A stretch of DNA of 64,000 nt, from NCBI RefSeq assembly GCF_019599045.1, contig NZ_CP080623.1, forward strand, positions 1,200,501 through 1,264,500, read 5' to 3'. This stretch comes from Roseovarius sp. SCSIO 43702. Lineage in GTDB: Bacteria; Pseudomonadota; Alphaproteobacteria; Rhodobacterales; Rhodobacteraceae. The notes below the pieces were generated by a model, which was given only the letters and a program-made list of their open reading frames with translations, was not told the origin of the DNA and did no database searches. The translations under genes and the position numbers were made by a program. Positions 46,114 through 55,063 of this stretch are shown here, one piece after another (the stretch's first letter is position 1; each line of letters starts with the position of its first letter).

Positions 46114-46758
46114 TCAGGGGATCGGCGCCATCAGCGCGTCGGTCATCCGGCAGTCGATGATCGCGTCGCGCCCGCAGGGGACGGGACCGAGATCGCGCGA
46201 AAGGCAGATGCGCACCTCCTGGATGCGGTCCGCGCGGCAGGTCACGGTGATCATGTCGCGTGTGAGACCGGGATTGGCCTTGAGAAACGCTTCTTCGACC
46301 ACGCGCGCAGGCAGTCGGACGGGATCGGTCAGCTTGCGGAAGACGGGCGGGCGGGCGATGCGGTCGTAGGCATCGCGCGAAAGGGCGTAATAGGCGGACG
46401 CCGAAAGGCCCGAGCAGGTGCCGTGTTTCTTCCATTGATACCAGGCGAGACCGGAGGTGCCCATGATGTCGGCCATCGCGTCCGTCATGGCACGGGAGGG
46501 GGGACGCTCGGCCGTCGGGCAATGCGAGGGCCAGCCGCGATGGTATTGCGGCCAGAGCCCGTGCAGGACCCAGCCGTGATCCGCCCCGGCCCGGCATTGT
46601 GGCGAGCCGCGCGCATCCCCTTCGAGGGCGCACCAGGTGGGCGACCAGCTGAGCGAGAGAATGTAGTAGTCGAATTCCCCCGCACGATCCCCGTCCGCGA
46701 AGGCGGCGGTCGCGCAGAGACACCAGAGCAGCGCGGCGCGGATCATTTTCACTTTCAT
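46114..46758 (-). CDS. secreted ribonuclease T2 family enzyme
   Basis: A 214-residue protein with a signal peptide (MIRAALLWCLCATAAFA). The two catalytic segments of RNase T2 are intact: CAS I, HGWVLHGLWPQ near residue 61, and CAS II, WKKHGTCSG near residue 109. Eight or more Cys may form disulfides. It cuts single-stranded RNA in the periplasm or outside the cell, perhaps for nutrient recovery. It is convergent with the carboxymuconolactone decarboxylase-family gene and divergent from trcR. Confidence 0.92.
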   Translation of the reverse strand: MKVKMIRAALLWCLCATAAFADGDRAGEFDYYILSLSWSPTWCALEGDARGSPQCRAGADHGWVLHGLWPQYHRGWPSHCPTAERPPSRAMTDAMADIMGTSGLAWYQWKKHGTCSGLSASAYYALSRDAYDRIARPPVFRKLTDPVRLPARVVEEAFLKANPGLTRDMITVTCRADRIQEVRICLSRDLGPVPCGRDAIIDCRMTDALMAPIP

Positions 46759-46873
46759 TTCCTCCCGGTCCTGACTATATAGCGCGCGAGTTCCCCGACA
46801 ACGGAAACCGTCCCGGCCCCCGGGACAGCCATTTCAGGCGACGGGACAGATTTGCGCGAAGGAGGCGCGAGAC

Positions 46874-47635
46874 ATGGCAAAACCGCTCATGGCGAAGGCC
46901 ACGGCCGTCTGGCTGGTGGACAACACGACGATCAGCTTCAAGCAGATTGCCGATTTCACCGGCATGCACGAGCTCGAGATTCAGGGCATCGCGGATGGTG
47001 ACGTGGCGCAGGGCGTGAAAGGGTTCGACCCGATCGCGAACAACCAGCTCACGCAGGAAGAGATCGAGGCGGCCGAGAAGGATCCGCAGCACAAGCTGAA
47101 GCTCAAGCACAATCCCGCCGCCGAGGGCGAGGAGAAGCGCCGCGGCCCGCGCTACACGCCCCTCTCGAAGCGGCAGGATCGCCCCGCGTCGATCCTGTGG
47201 CTGGTGAAGTTCCACCCGGAGCTGGCCGATAGCCAGATCGCCAAGCTCGTCGGCACCACCAAGCCCACGATCCAGGCAATCCGCGAGCGCACGCACTGGA
47301 ACATCGCCAACATCCAGCCGATCGACCCCGTGGCGCTTGGCCTGTGCAAGCAGTCCGAGCTGGATGCCGCGGTCCAGAAGGCCGCTGCCAAAAAGGCCAA
47401 GGAAGGCGCCTCGATGAGCGATGACGAGCGTCGCAAGCTCCTGTCGACCGAGCAGAGCCTTGCGATGGAGGACGAGCCGAAGATCCCGACCGCGATCGAA
47501 GGGCTCGAGACCTTCACGCTGAGCGAGACCAGCGCGAAGGATGACAGTGACGAGAAGGACGACGTGCCGGACGCCGAGAGCTTCTTCAACCTGCCCGAGG
47601 GTGACGACGAGGACGAGGACGACGACAAGTCCTGA
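46874..47635 (+). CDS. trcR: cell cycle transcriptional regulator TrcR (DUF1013)
   Basis: A 253-residue cytoplasmic protein. The conserved first ~150 residues (AVWLVDNTTISFKQIADFTG, LVGTTKPTIQAIRERTHWN) contain helix-turn-helix-like segments. The C-terminal ~80 residues are acidic, ending in a run of Asp/Glu. This is DUF1013, described as TrcR in the alphaproteobacterial CtrA cell cycle network. It is a single gene closed by a strong terminator. Confidence 0.9.
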   Translation: MAKPLMAKATAVWLVDNTTISFKQIADFTGMHELEIQGIADGDVAQGVKGFDPIANNQLTQEEIEAAEKDPQHKLKLKHNPAAEGEEKRRGPRYTPLSKRQDRPASILWLVKFHPELADSQIAKLVGTTKPTIQAIRERTHWNIANIQPIDPVALGLCKQSELDAAVQKAAAKKAKEGASMSDDERRKLLSTEQSLAMEDEPKIPTAIEGLETFTLSETSAKDDSDEKDDVPDAESFFNLPEGDDEDEDDDKS

Positions 47636-47664
47636 GACCTCGGGCGAGCCGCCATGTTGCACCG

Positions 47665-47696
47665 AAACCCCGGCGGTCCGATCGCCGGGGTTTTTT
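47665..47696 (+). terminator. rho-independent terminator of trcR
   Basis: Perfect 11-base arms AAACCCCGGCG (47665-47675) and CGCCGGGGTTT (47683-47693) with a 7-base loop and a following TTT run. It lies 30 bases after the trcR stop. Confidence 0.93.
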
Positions 47697-47719
47697 CGTG
47701 GCCCTTGCAAGATTCCATC

Positions 47720-47876
47720 TTGCGTATTTCCGGCGGCAGTATAAATGCGCGCCTGAAGACGCCAACGCACGCGCCTCTGGCCGGTCCGGCAAGGACCTCG
47801 GACCCGCGTTTACGTAGCGACGGTAACGTCTCTGACTGATGATCCCCCCCGATGAGCCGGGGGGTTCCTTTTGGAG
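47720..47876 (+). promoter_or_regulatory. structured leader of the ornithine/lysine decarboxylase gene
   Basis: A TATAAAT element at 47740-47746 could be a -10 box. The following ~125 bases hold a small hairpin (GGTCC/GGACC at 47783-47787/47793-47797, with an alternative longer pairing) and a strong one, CCCCCCG (47845-47851) with CGGGGGG (47858-47864). The latter ends eight bases before the GGAG ribosome binding site (47873-47876). A speF-type leader RNA is known upstream of ornithine decarboxylase genes in alphaproteobacteria. This leader has the right place; structural identity is unproven. Confidence 0.45.
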
Positions 47877-47882
47877 ATGACC

Positions 47883-49055
47883 ATGACCGCTATGATCCCC
47901 GGCGCGCTTTGCGCCGACCATCCCGTTCAATCCGACGATGTCGCCGATTTCATCGCGGCCTCGAGCTTCGAGCGACCCACGCTTGTGGTGAGCCGCGCCA
48001 AGGTGGCCGCGCAATACGACGCCCTGGCGCGGGGCCTGGGACGCGCGCGCATCCACTACGCGGTCAAGGCGAACCCGGCGCCCGAGATCATCCGTACCCT
48101 CGTCCAGAAGGGCGCGCGCTTCGACGCGGCAAGCCGGGGCGAGATCGAGCTTTGCCTGAGCCAGGGCGCGCGCGGTCGCGACATTTCCTTCGGGAACACC
48201 GTGAAGCGGCCGTCGGACATCGCCTTTGCCCATGACGCGGGCGTCACGCTTTTCGCGGTGGACAGCGAGGCCGAGATCGACAAGATCCGCGATCACGCGC
48301 CCGGCGCCGAGGTTTATATTCGCGTGATCGTCGAGAATTCGGCCGCCGACTGGCCGCTCAGCCGCAAGTTCGGCTGTGCGCATGGCGCGGTGCCGGCGCT
48401 GATGGAACATGCGCGCGCCGAGGGCGTGCAGGTTGCGGGCCTGTCTTTCCACGTGGGCAGCCAGACGCGTCTGGCGGAGTACTGGGGGCCGGTGCTCGAC
48501 CAGGTGGCCACACTTTGGCACGCCGCGCGCGCCGCCGGGCACGACCTGCGGGTTCTGAACCTCGGCGGCGGGTTTCCAGCGAGTTATGAAAGCGCGGTGG
48601 AAGGGGCCGAATCCTATGCCGCGAAGGTGATGGCGCAGGTGGACGAGCGGTTCGGCGAGGTGCCCTACGTGATGGCCGAGCCGGGACGGGGCCTTGTGGC
48701 CGAGGCGGGACATATCGTGGCCGAGGTGCTGCTTGTCTCGCGCAAGTCAGCGGACGACCTGCATCGTTGGGTTTATCTCGACATTGGCATGTTCTCGGGG
48801 CTGGCGGAGACGATGGGTGAGGCCATACGCTACCGTATTGACACGCCGGGCCGCGGCGGCGAGATGGGAGCGTGTATCCTGGCCGGTCCTTCCTGCGACA
48901 GTGCCGATATTCTCTACGAGCAGCGTCCGGTGATGCTTCCGCTGGACCTGCGGGCCGGCGACCGCGTCGTGATCCGCCATTGCGGCGCCTACACGAGCAG
49001 CTATTCCTCGGTGGGATTCAACGGGTTTCCGCCACTGGACGTGGTGGTGCTCTGA
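47883..49055 (+). CDS. type III PLP-dependent ornithine/lysine decarboxylase
   Basis: A 390-residue fold-type III enzyme. The PLP lysine is in YAVKANP near residue 62, the phosphate-binding Gly-rich loop is LNLGGGFP near 224, and the substrate-binding Cys-Asp pair is in GPSCDSAD near 336. It produces putrescine or cadaverine for polyamine synthesis. Start at ATG 47883 is chosen because GGAG stands six bases upstream; an ATG at 47877 and a TTG at 47871 are alternatives. Length is typical for the short, ODC-like forms of Rhodobacteraceae. Confidence 0.9.
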   Translation: MTAMIPGALCADHPVQSDDVADFIAASSFERPTLVVSRAKVAAQYDALARGLGRARIHYAVKANPAPEIIRTLVQKGARFDAASRGEIELCLSQGARGRDISFGNTVKRPSDIAFAHDAGVTLFAVDSEAEIDKIRDHAPGAEVYIRVIVENSAADWPLSRKFGCAHGAVPALMEHARAEGVQVAGLSFHVGSQTRLAEYWGPVLDQVATLWHAARAAGHDLRVLNLGGGFPASYESAVEGAESYAAKVMAQVDERFGEVPYVMAEPGRGLVAEAGHIVAEVLLVSRKSADDLHRWVYLDIGMFSGLAETMGEAIRYRIDTPGRGGEMGACILAGPSCDSADILYEQRPVMLPLDLRAGDRVVIRHCGAYTSSYSSVGFNGFPPLDVVVL

Positions 49056-49098
49056 CCGCGAGGCCGGACTGCAAAGGGTTCGTGCATTTTCTTCCGCG

Positions 49099-49502
49099 TC
49101 AAGCGCCGCGCGTGTGGCCCTGCAGCCAGGGGATGAGGGCAAAGGCGACCTGACCGGCAAGGCCCAGCAGTCCCGGCGTCGTGGTGAGGCTCGACAGGAG
49201 GGCGCTGAGGGACTGTTCGAAGGCGAGAATTGCCAGCGCGGTCTCTGCACAGAGGAGCAGGGCGAGCGCCGCTGCGCCCATCGCAAAACGCGCCGAGGCT
49301 GAGGAGAGGCGAAAGCGCGAGCGCGCGATGCGCTCCGCCACCATCCACGAGAGCGCCAGCATGATCGGCAGTTCCAGTGCCACCGCGGCCAAGGGCCAAG
49401 CGCGGGCTCCAGCATGAGGACGCGGACCGTGCCCAACCCGAAGCCCGCGATGAAGATGGTGGCGAAATAGATTGCGGCCGCGGCGAGGATGCGCCCTGTC
49501 AT
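49099..49502 (-). pseudogene. frameshifted small membrane protein gene
   Basis: From ATG 49502 the frame encodes AAAIYFATIFIAGFGLGTVRVLMLEPALG (split over the limit of one helix plus loop) and then leaves the coding path near 49395. The neighbouring frame continues with WPLAAVALELPIMLALSWM and ends SLTTTPGLLGLAGQVAFALI at a stop at 49099. Joined, the two would give about 134 residues with four helices, a pattern I know from Rhodobacteraceae hypothetical proteins. The sequence CTTGGCCCTTGGCC lacks one base compared with an intact frame. It is either a recent loss or a sequencing error. Confidence 0.75.
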
Positions 49503-49510
49503 ACCCTGCC

Positions 49511-50104
49511 TCAGAATGTCTTGCGTGCGGAGAGGGCGGCGGTGATCGTGCCGTCGTCGAGATAATCCAGTTCGCCGCCGATGGGCACGCCCTTGGCAAG
49601 CGAGGTGAGCGTCACGCGGTCCTCGACCTGGTCGGCGATATAGTGGGCCGTCGTCTGGCCATCGACCGTGGCATTGAGCGCGAGGATGATCTCGGTGATG
49701 TTCTCCTCGGGGATGCGCGCGACCAGCGAGGGAATGCGCAGCTCGTCCGGGCCGACCTGATCAAGGGCCGAGAGCGTGCCGCCCAGCACGTGGTAGCGCC
49801 CCTTGAACGCACCCGCGCGCTCCATCGCCCATAGGTCCGCCACGTCCTCCACCACGCAGAGCTGACCGTTGGCGCGTTTCTCGGAGGCGCAGATGTCGCA
49901 GATCTCGGTCGTGCCGACATTGCCGCAGCGGGCGCATTCGCGGGCCGTGGCGGCGACGATCTGCATGAGGTCGGCCAGCGGCGTCAGTTTCAGTTCGCGC
50001 TTGGCGATGAGATGCAGGACCGCGCGCCGTGCGGACCGCGGGCCGAGGCCGGGAAGCTTGGCCATCATGTCGATGAGGGCGTCGATGTCGCGGGTGGAAG
50101 TCAT
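49511..50104 (-). CDS. recR: recombination mediator RecR
   Basis: The 197-residue protein starts at ATG 50104. It has the helix-hairpin-helix [16 protein letters not shown] near residue 18, the C4 zinc finger [16 protein letters not shown] near 55-70, and a Toprim domain ([15 protein letters not shown]). RecR works with RecO and RecF to load RecA on gapped DNA. The frame extending to 50149 is rejected as non-homologous. It follows ybaB by 89 bases on the same strand, the classic cluster. Confidence 0.95.
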   Translation of the reverse strand: MTSTRDIDALIDMMAKLPGLGPRSARRAVLHLIAKRELKLTPLADLMQIVAATARECARCGNVGTTEICDICASEKRANGQLCVVEDVADLWAMERAGAFKGRYHVLGGTLSALDQVGPDELRIPSLVARIPEENITEIILALNATVDGQTTAHYIADQVEDRVTLTSLAKGVPIGGELDYLDDGTITAALSARKTF

Positions 50105-50193
50105 TCGGGTGCCCCGGCTTCGGCGGCGGGAGTGGGGGCCAGCCCCCACGCCCCCGGGATATTTTTCGCAAGAAGAAGTGACGCGGGATTTGG

Positions 50194-50538
50194 TCAGAAG
50201 GGAAGTTTCATGTCCTTGGGCAGGCCCATCCCCTCGGTCAGCTTGCCGACCTCCTCCTGCGCCTTGTCGGAGGCCTTGCCCTGTGCATCCTTGATGGCGG
50301 CGAGGATCAGGTCCTCGACGACCTCCTTCTCGTCGGCGTTGAAGATCGACGGGTCGATGTCGAGCGCTTTCAACTCGCCCTTGTAGGTGGCCGTCGCCTT
50401 GACCAGCCCCGCGCCGCTTTCGCCGGTGACCGTCAGGTTATGCATCTCCTCCTGGAGATCGGCCATCTTCTGCTGCATTTCCTGGGCGGCCTTCATCATC
50501 TTGGCCATGTCGCCCATCTGCCCCAGTCCCTTGAACAT
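50194..50538 (-). CDS. ybaB: YbaB/EbfC nucleoid-associated protein
   Basis: A 114-residue DNA-binding protein from ATG 50538, with GGGAGAGC upstream. The pattern is typical: [40 protein letters not shown] and LDIDPSIF, followed by [17 protein letters not shown]. EbfC-type proteins form dimeric tweezers that bind duplex DNA. It lies between the TM2 gene and recR, next to dnaX. Confidence 0.93.
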   Translation of the reverse strand: MFKGLGQMGDMAKMMKAAQEMQQKMADLQEEMHNLTVTGESGAGLVKATATYKGELKALDIDPSIFNADEKEVVEDLILAAIKDAQGKASDKAQEEVGKLTEGMGLPKDMKLPF

Positions 50539-50604
50539 GTCTGCTCTCCCGTTGTTCGGTGTCACGACCTAGATACGGGTGCGGAAGGCGCGGGACAAGG
50601 GTGC

Positions 50605-50961
50605 TCAGGTCATTGCCGGGGGCGTGGCGGGCGCGGAGACGAGCCCGAGTTCACCGGCGATGATGGCGCGGCGCGCCTTGGCGTCGCGTTCGACGAGACC
50701 GGGGATGCGGAAGGCATCGACAAGAAGCCAGATCATCACGGGAATGAGAAGCAGCAGGCCAAGACCGTAGACGACAAGGAGCAGGAAGCCGAAGACCGTC
50801 ATCAGCAGCATGGCGATCGCGCTTCCGGTGAGGCCCATGTAGAAGCGGTGCACCCCGAGGCCGCCGAAGAAGAACCACAGGAGGTAGGCGACGCCCACGG
50901 ATTTCTTCTCGTTGGAGAGGCGCTGCTCGACGAGCATCTGCTGTTCGGTGGTCAAACTCAT
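50605..50961 (-). CDS. TM2 domain protein
   Basis: A 118-residue protein. A charged N-terminus (residues 1-22) is followed by the TM2 hallmark VGVAYLLWFFFGGLGVHRFY and a second helix, AIAMLLMTVFGFLLLVVY, then a third hydrophobic stretch with LLVDAFRIPGLV. TM2 proteins are small membrane proteins of unclear function. It is inserted between dnaX and ybaB in an otherwise conserved cluster. Confidence 0.87.
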   Translation of the reverse strand: MSLTTEQQMLVEQRLSNEKKSVGVAYLLWFFFGGLGVHRFYMGLTGSAIAMLLMTVFGFLLLVVYGLGLLLLIPVMIWLLVDAFRIPGLVERDAKARRAIIAGELGLVSAPATPPAMT

Positions 50962-51047
50962 GTCCCGTGGTCCCTTGGAAGGTTTCTCATTGCCCTCAGA
51001 TTGCGTGGGTCAACCGGTGGTGGCAAGAAAAATCTGGACCGGGGGGA

Positions 51048-52823
51048 TCAGCCGTCCTCGAACGGGTCCCATTCGTCCTCGACCTCGGGGAGGGCTTCGG
51101 CCCGGGCCTCCTGCGCCATGTCGTCAGGGGTCCGGATCTGGATGATCTTCGCGTCGGGAAAACTCTGAAGCACCGCCTGGACGAGCTCGTGCCGGCCCGC
51201 CTCTTCGCGCAGCGCGCGTTCGGCGGCATCTCGGCGCTCGGCGATGGTCTCGCCCCCGCCGGAATTCACGACCGTGACCGCCCAGCGGTTGCCGGTCCAG
51301 CGTTGCAGCGCGGAGCCGAGCCGCTGTGCCAGGTCGCGCGGGGCCGCGTCGGTGGGGACGAATTCGATGCGGCCCGGGCGATAGGCGGCGAGGCGCAGGG
51401 TCGTCTCGATCTCGATCAGGAGCTTGGCATCGCGGTTGGCGCGCACGAGTTCGACCACGTGCTCGAAGGTCGGGTAACGCGCGAGGGCCTGTTCGGCGGC
51501 CTGGGCCGGGGCGGGTGCTGCGGAGGCGCTGGGCGCGCCGGTCGGCTCGCTCGTCCGCGGCGGCGGTGGCGCCGATCTGGCATCGGTCGAGCCGTTGTGC
51601 GAGGCCGGGGGTGCGCCGCCGCCGGAGGGCGGCGAAGCGGGTGCGGGCGCGGGGGCGGGCGTGTCGCGCAGCTTGCGCAGAAGATCCTCGGGGCTGGGCA
51701 GGTCGGCCACGTGGGTGAGGCGGATGATCGCCATCTCGGCCGCCATCATCGCGTTCGGGGCCTGCGAGACCTCGTCGAGCGCCTTGAGGAGCATCTGCCA
51801 CATACGGGTCAGGACGCGCATCGGAAGCGCCTCGGCCATGGCCTGGCCGCGCGCGCGCTCGTCGGGGCCGATGGTCGGATCGTCGGCGGCGTCGGGCGTG
51901 ATCTGCACGACCGAGACCCAGTGCGTCACCTCGGCGAGGTCGCGCAACACGGCCAGCGGGTCGGCACCGTCGGCGTATTGCGTGCCGATCTCGGTCAGCG
52001 CACCCGCGGCGTCGCCCTTGAGGATCAGGTCGAAAAGGTCGAGCACGCGGCCACGGTCCGCAAGGCCCAGCATGGCGCGCACCTGCTCGGCCGTTGTTTC
52101 GCCCGCGCCATGCGAGATGGCCTGGTCGAGGAGCGAGGTGGCGTCGCGCGCGGAGCCCTCGGCGGCGCGGGTGATGAGTGCGAGCGCGTCCTCGGCGATC
52201 TGGGCACCCTCGGCATCGGCGATGCGGCGCAGGAGACCGATCATCACCTCGGGCTCGATCCGGCGCAGGTCGAAGCGCTGGCAACGCGAGAGCACGGTCA
52301 CCGGCACCTTGCGGATCTCGGTCGTCGCGAAGATGAATTTCACATGCGCCGGCGGCTCCTCGAGCGTCTTGAGGAGCGCGTTGAAGGCCGAGGTGCTGAG
52401 CATGTGCACCTCGTCGATGATGTAGATCTTGTAGCGGGCCGAGGCCGCGCGATAGGCCACGGAGTCGATGATCTCGCGGATGTCGCCAACGCCGGTGCGC
52501 GAGGCGGCGTCAATCTCGAGCACGTCGACGTGACGGCCCTCCATGATGGCCACGCAATGCTCGCACTGCCCGCAGGGTTCGGTCGTCGGGCCGCCGTTGC
52601 CATCGGGGCCGATGCAATTCATCCCCTTGGCGATGATGCGTGCCGTCGTTGTCTTTCCTGTGCCGCGGATGCCGGTCATGATGAAGGCCTGCGCGATGCG
52701 GTCGGCCTGAAACGCGTTCTTGAGCGTGCGCACCATCGCGTCCTGACCGACGAGGTCGGCGAAGGTCTCGGGCCGGTATTTTCGGGCGAGAACCTGGTAG
52801 GCGCCCGTGTCGCTGTCTTGCAT
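51048..52823 (-). CDS. dnaX: DNA polymerase III subunit gamma/tau
   Basis: The 591-residue clamp-loader ATPase has Walker A GIRGTGKTTTAR near residue 46, a zinc motif CGQCEHC near 80, Walker B YIIDEVHMLS near 130 and sensor-1 TTEIRKVPVTVLSRCQRFD. The linker around residues 390-440 is rich in Pro, Ala and Ser, then a tau-type C-terminal domain follows. It loads the beta clamp and ties the replisome together. No obvious A-rich slippery sequence for a gamma form was noticed. Confidence 0.96.
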   Translation of the reverse strand: MQDSDTGAYQVLARKYRPETFADLVGQDAMVRTLKNAFQADRIAQAFIMTGIRGTGKTTTARIIAKGMNCIGPDGNGGPTTEPCGQCEHCVAIMEGRHVDVLEIDAASRTGVGDIREIIDSVAYRAASARYKIYIIDEVHMLSTSAFNALLKTLEEPPAHVKFIFATTEIRKVPVTVLSRCQRFDLRRIEPEVMIGLLRRIADAEGAQIAEDALALITRAAEGSARDATSLLDQAISHGAGETTAEQVRAMLGLADRGRVLDLFDLILKGDAAGALTEIGTQYADGADPLAVLRDLAEVTHWVSVVQITPDAADDPTIGPDERARGQAMAEALPMRVLTRMWQMLLKALDEVSQAPNAMMAAEMAIIRLTHVADLPSPEDLLRKLRDTPAPAPAPASPPSGGGAPPASHNGSTDARSAPPPPRTSEPTGAPSASAAPAPAQAAEQALARYPTFEHVVELVRANRDAKLLIEIETTLRLAAYRPGRIEFVPTDAAPRDLAQRLGSALQRWTGNRWAVTVVNSGGGETIAERRDAAERALREEAGRHELVQAVLQSFPDAKIIQIRTPDDMAQEARAEALPEVEDEWDPFEDG

Positions 52824-52900
52824 CCTGGGGTCCGCTTCGGGGATTCGATCTGGCGCGAGGTTACGCGCTGGTGTCGCCGGGGTCCATGGGGGCCGGCCGG

Positions 52901-53311
52901 TCAGAGCATCCAGAGCACGGCGCCTGTCGCCAGCGTGGCCACGCCCATCACCAGGGTAATGAGCGAGAAGTTCTTGGTGGGCATGGGTTCGCTGTCATAC
53001 CCGTTGAGACGGTCGAGCGTCTTGAGCGCCTGACTCCGCGCGAACCAGAAGATGAGAAGGGCGGTGAGTAAGAAGGTGCTTGCCACGAGCTTGGCCGCCC
53101 AGGTGGGGTCGAAATCGCCGAAGACCGCCTTGAGACCGATGGCCACGCCCACGGCCCCGAGGCCCGTGCCCATCCACGAGTTGAAGGTCCGCTCGTTGGC
53201 CATGATGGTCCGGTCCTCGGCCCAGTCGGTGCGTTTCTCGGCCTTCTCGGTGCGTTCTTCGGCCTTCTCGGTGCGCTGCTGCGCCTGGTCGGTCTTGTTG
53301 TCGCTCATCAT
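52901..53311 (-). CDS. DUF202 (YidH-like) membrane protein with heptad repeats
   Basis: A 136-residue protein. The N-terminal part is a charged helix with near-identical heptads (RTEKAEE, RTEKAEK, RTDWAED). It then has the DUF202 hallmark RTIMANERTFNSWMGTGLGAVGVA and three membrane helices (about 45-62, 75-92 and 115-134). YidH-like proteins are small inner-membrane proteins of unknown role. The first ATG (53311) and the second (53308) are adjacent. It lies upstream of dnaX on the same strand. Confidence 0.82.
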   Translation of the reverse strand: MMSDNKTDQAQQRTEKAEERTEKAEKRTDWAEDRTIMANERTFNSWMGTGLGAVGVAIGLKAVFGDFDPTWAAKLVASTFLLTALLIFWFARSQALKTLDRLNGYDSEPMPTKNFSLITLVMGVATLATGAVLWML

Positions 53312-53467
53312 TCGCTCCGGTCGGGTGGGGTGATCTTACGGGTTTGTGGCTCGGCAGCCAGAGAATTTCGCGGCTCCGTCCGCCACCGGCAGCAGCGCGG
53401 TTTGTCATTGTCGATTGCGGTCGTATAGTGCGGATTGTGGGTGCGGCCTGCGGTCGGGGGAAATGAC

Positions 53468-54307
53468 ATGCGGTTGAGACGGGTCCGGGGAAGCCGGAAC
53501 ATCGAGGACCGGCGCGGACGCGGGCGGGGCGCGAAAGCAGGTCTCGGCGGTGTCGGCCTATTGGTCGTGCTCGCCATCGGATATTTCGCGGGGATCGATG
53601 TCACGCCGCTCCTGCAGGATCAGGTTGCGCCGCGCGAGGCGAGCGCGCCGCGCGAGCTTTCGCCAGCCGAGAAGCGGGCGGGCGAGTTCACCTCGCGGGT
53701 GCTGGCCACGACGGAGGATGTCTGGGCCGATATTTTCGACCGCCAGCTCGGGCGCGACTACCGCGCGCCGGTCCTCGTCCTGTTCGCGGGCGTGACCCAA
53801 AGCCCCTGCGGCGGGGCGTCGGGTGCGACGGGGCCGTTCTATTGTCCGGCGGATCGCAAGGCGTATCTCGACACGGCGTTCTTCGCCACGCTTGCCGAGA
53901 GGCTGGGCGCCGGGGGCGATTTCGCCGCCGCCTACGTGATCGCGCACGAGGTGGCGCATCACGTGCAGAACGAACTCGGCATCCTGCCCGAGGTCAACCG
54001 GCTGCGGCAGGGCGCGGGCGAACGGGAGGCCAACGCGCTCACCGTGCGTCTCGAACTTCAGGCCGATTGCCTCAGCGGGGTGTGGGCGGCGTCGGTCGAG
54101 GGCCTGCTGGAGCCGGGCGACATCGAGGAGGCGCTGAACGCCGCGCGCCGGATCGGCGACGACTATCTCCAGCGCCGGGCCGGGCAGGTGCCGCAGCCGC
54201 ATACCTTCACCCATGGCACATCGCAACAGCGCGCGGGCTGGTTCCGGCGTGGATACGAAAGCGGCGACGTGACGCAATGCGACACGTTCGGCGCCGACAG
54301 GCTGTAA
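53468..54307 (+). CDS. YpfJ-type neutral zinc metallopeptidase
   Basis: A 279-residue protein from ATG 53468. A basic N-terminus and one membrane helix (about residues 27-46) precede a periplasmic peptidase domain with the zinc motif HEVAHH near residue 159. The third ligand region ELQADCLSGVWAAS follows, and the end reads GYESGDVTQCDTF. This is the 'putative neutral zinc metallopeptidase' family. Substrate is unknown. The next gene follows after 12 bases. Confidence 0.9.
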   Translation: MRLRRVRGSRNIEDRRGRGRGAKAGLGGVGLLVVLAIGYFAGIDVTPLLQDQVAPREASAPRELSPAEKRAGEFTSRVLATTEDVWADIFDRQLGRDYRAPVLVLFAGVTQSPCGGASGATGPFYCPADRKAYLDTAFFATLAERLGAGGDFAAAYVIAHEVAHHVQNELGILPEVNRLRQGAGEREANALTVRLELQADCLSGVWAASVEGLLEPGDIEEALNAARRIGDDYLQRRAGQVPQPHTFTHGTSQQRAGWFRRGYESGDVTQCDTFGADRL

Positions 54308-54319
54308 GGGGCGCCTGTC

Positions 54320-54802
54320 GTGTCGTTCGTGATCCACGCGGTTCCGGTGGCCGGCGGGATCGTCGCGCTGGCGCCGTTTCCCGGCCGCGGCGCACAGAGC
54401 TTCGAGGACGACATGGCGCATGTCCGCGACTGGAAGCCCGCGATCGTGATGACGCTCACCACCGATCCCGAGATGGTGAGCCTCGGGCATCCCGACCTGG
54501 GCCATCGATTCGTGGGGATGGGCGCGCGCTGGATCCACTTGCCGATCGAGGATTACGGGGTACCAGAGGGCGCGGTGCTGAAGGCCTGGCCCGGCGCGGC
54601 GCGCGCCGCGCTCAAGGCGCTGGGCGGCGGCGGCCGGGTGCTCGTGCATTGCAAGGGCGGATGCGGGCGGTCGGGCATGATCGTCCTCAAGCTCATGATC
54701 GCGGCGGGCGAGGCCCCGATAAGTGCGCTCGAACGGTTGAGAGCGGTGAAGCCGGAGGCTGTCGAGACTTCGGGACAGATGAACTGGGCGACCGCGAAGT
54801 GA
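54320..54802 (+). CDS. dual-specificity-type protein phosphatase
   Basis: A 160-residue protein started at GTG 54320. The active-site P-loop is HCKGGCGRSG near residue 109, a C-X5-R motif of Cys-based phosphatases, and the general-acid loop is probably LPIEDYGVPEG near 74. It could dephosphorylate tyrosine, serine or a small phosphoester. It is paired with the zinc metallopeptidase gene. No signal peptide, so cytoplasmic. Confidence 0.82.
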   Translation: MSFVIHAVPVAGGIVALAPFPGRGAQSFEDDMAHVRDWKPAIVMTLTTDPEMVSLGHPDLGHRFVGMGARWIHLPIEDYGVPEGAVLKAWPGAARAALKALGGGGRVLVHCKGGCGRSGMIVLKLMIAAGEAPISALERLRAVKPEAVETSGQMNWATAK

Positions 54803-54868
54803 GCGGTGCTTAACCCTTCCTCAAGACTGGCTGTGCAGGGTGGGGCGACCCGAGGATGGAGAGCCGCG

Positions 54869-54949
54869 ATGCGTGTCGATGCAAGTATATTCTGTCTCCT
54901 GATCGTGCTTTCATTGCCGCTTGTCGCCTTGGGCGGTGCGCTGCCCTGA
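54869..54949 (+). CDS. possible 26-aa hydrophobic peptide
   Basis: ATG 54869 opens a short frame encoding a single hydrophobic helix (IFCLLIVLSLPLVALGG) and a TGA at 54947-54949. GGAGAG lies about five bases upstream. It may be a small membrane peptide or a leader. No family is recognised and it could be accidental. Confidence 0.25.
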   Translation: MRVDASIFCLLIVLSLPLVALGGALP

Positions 54950-55063
54950 GGTGGCGAGACCGGCTCTTTGCCGGGACGGGAAAGGATTCGGGCAATTGCC
55001 CCCTCGCGCGGATGCGTTCGCTGGCCTATAACGCCCCCGAATACCCAAGGGGGAGTCGCTTTG

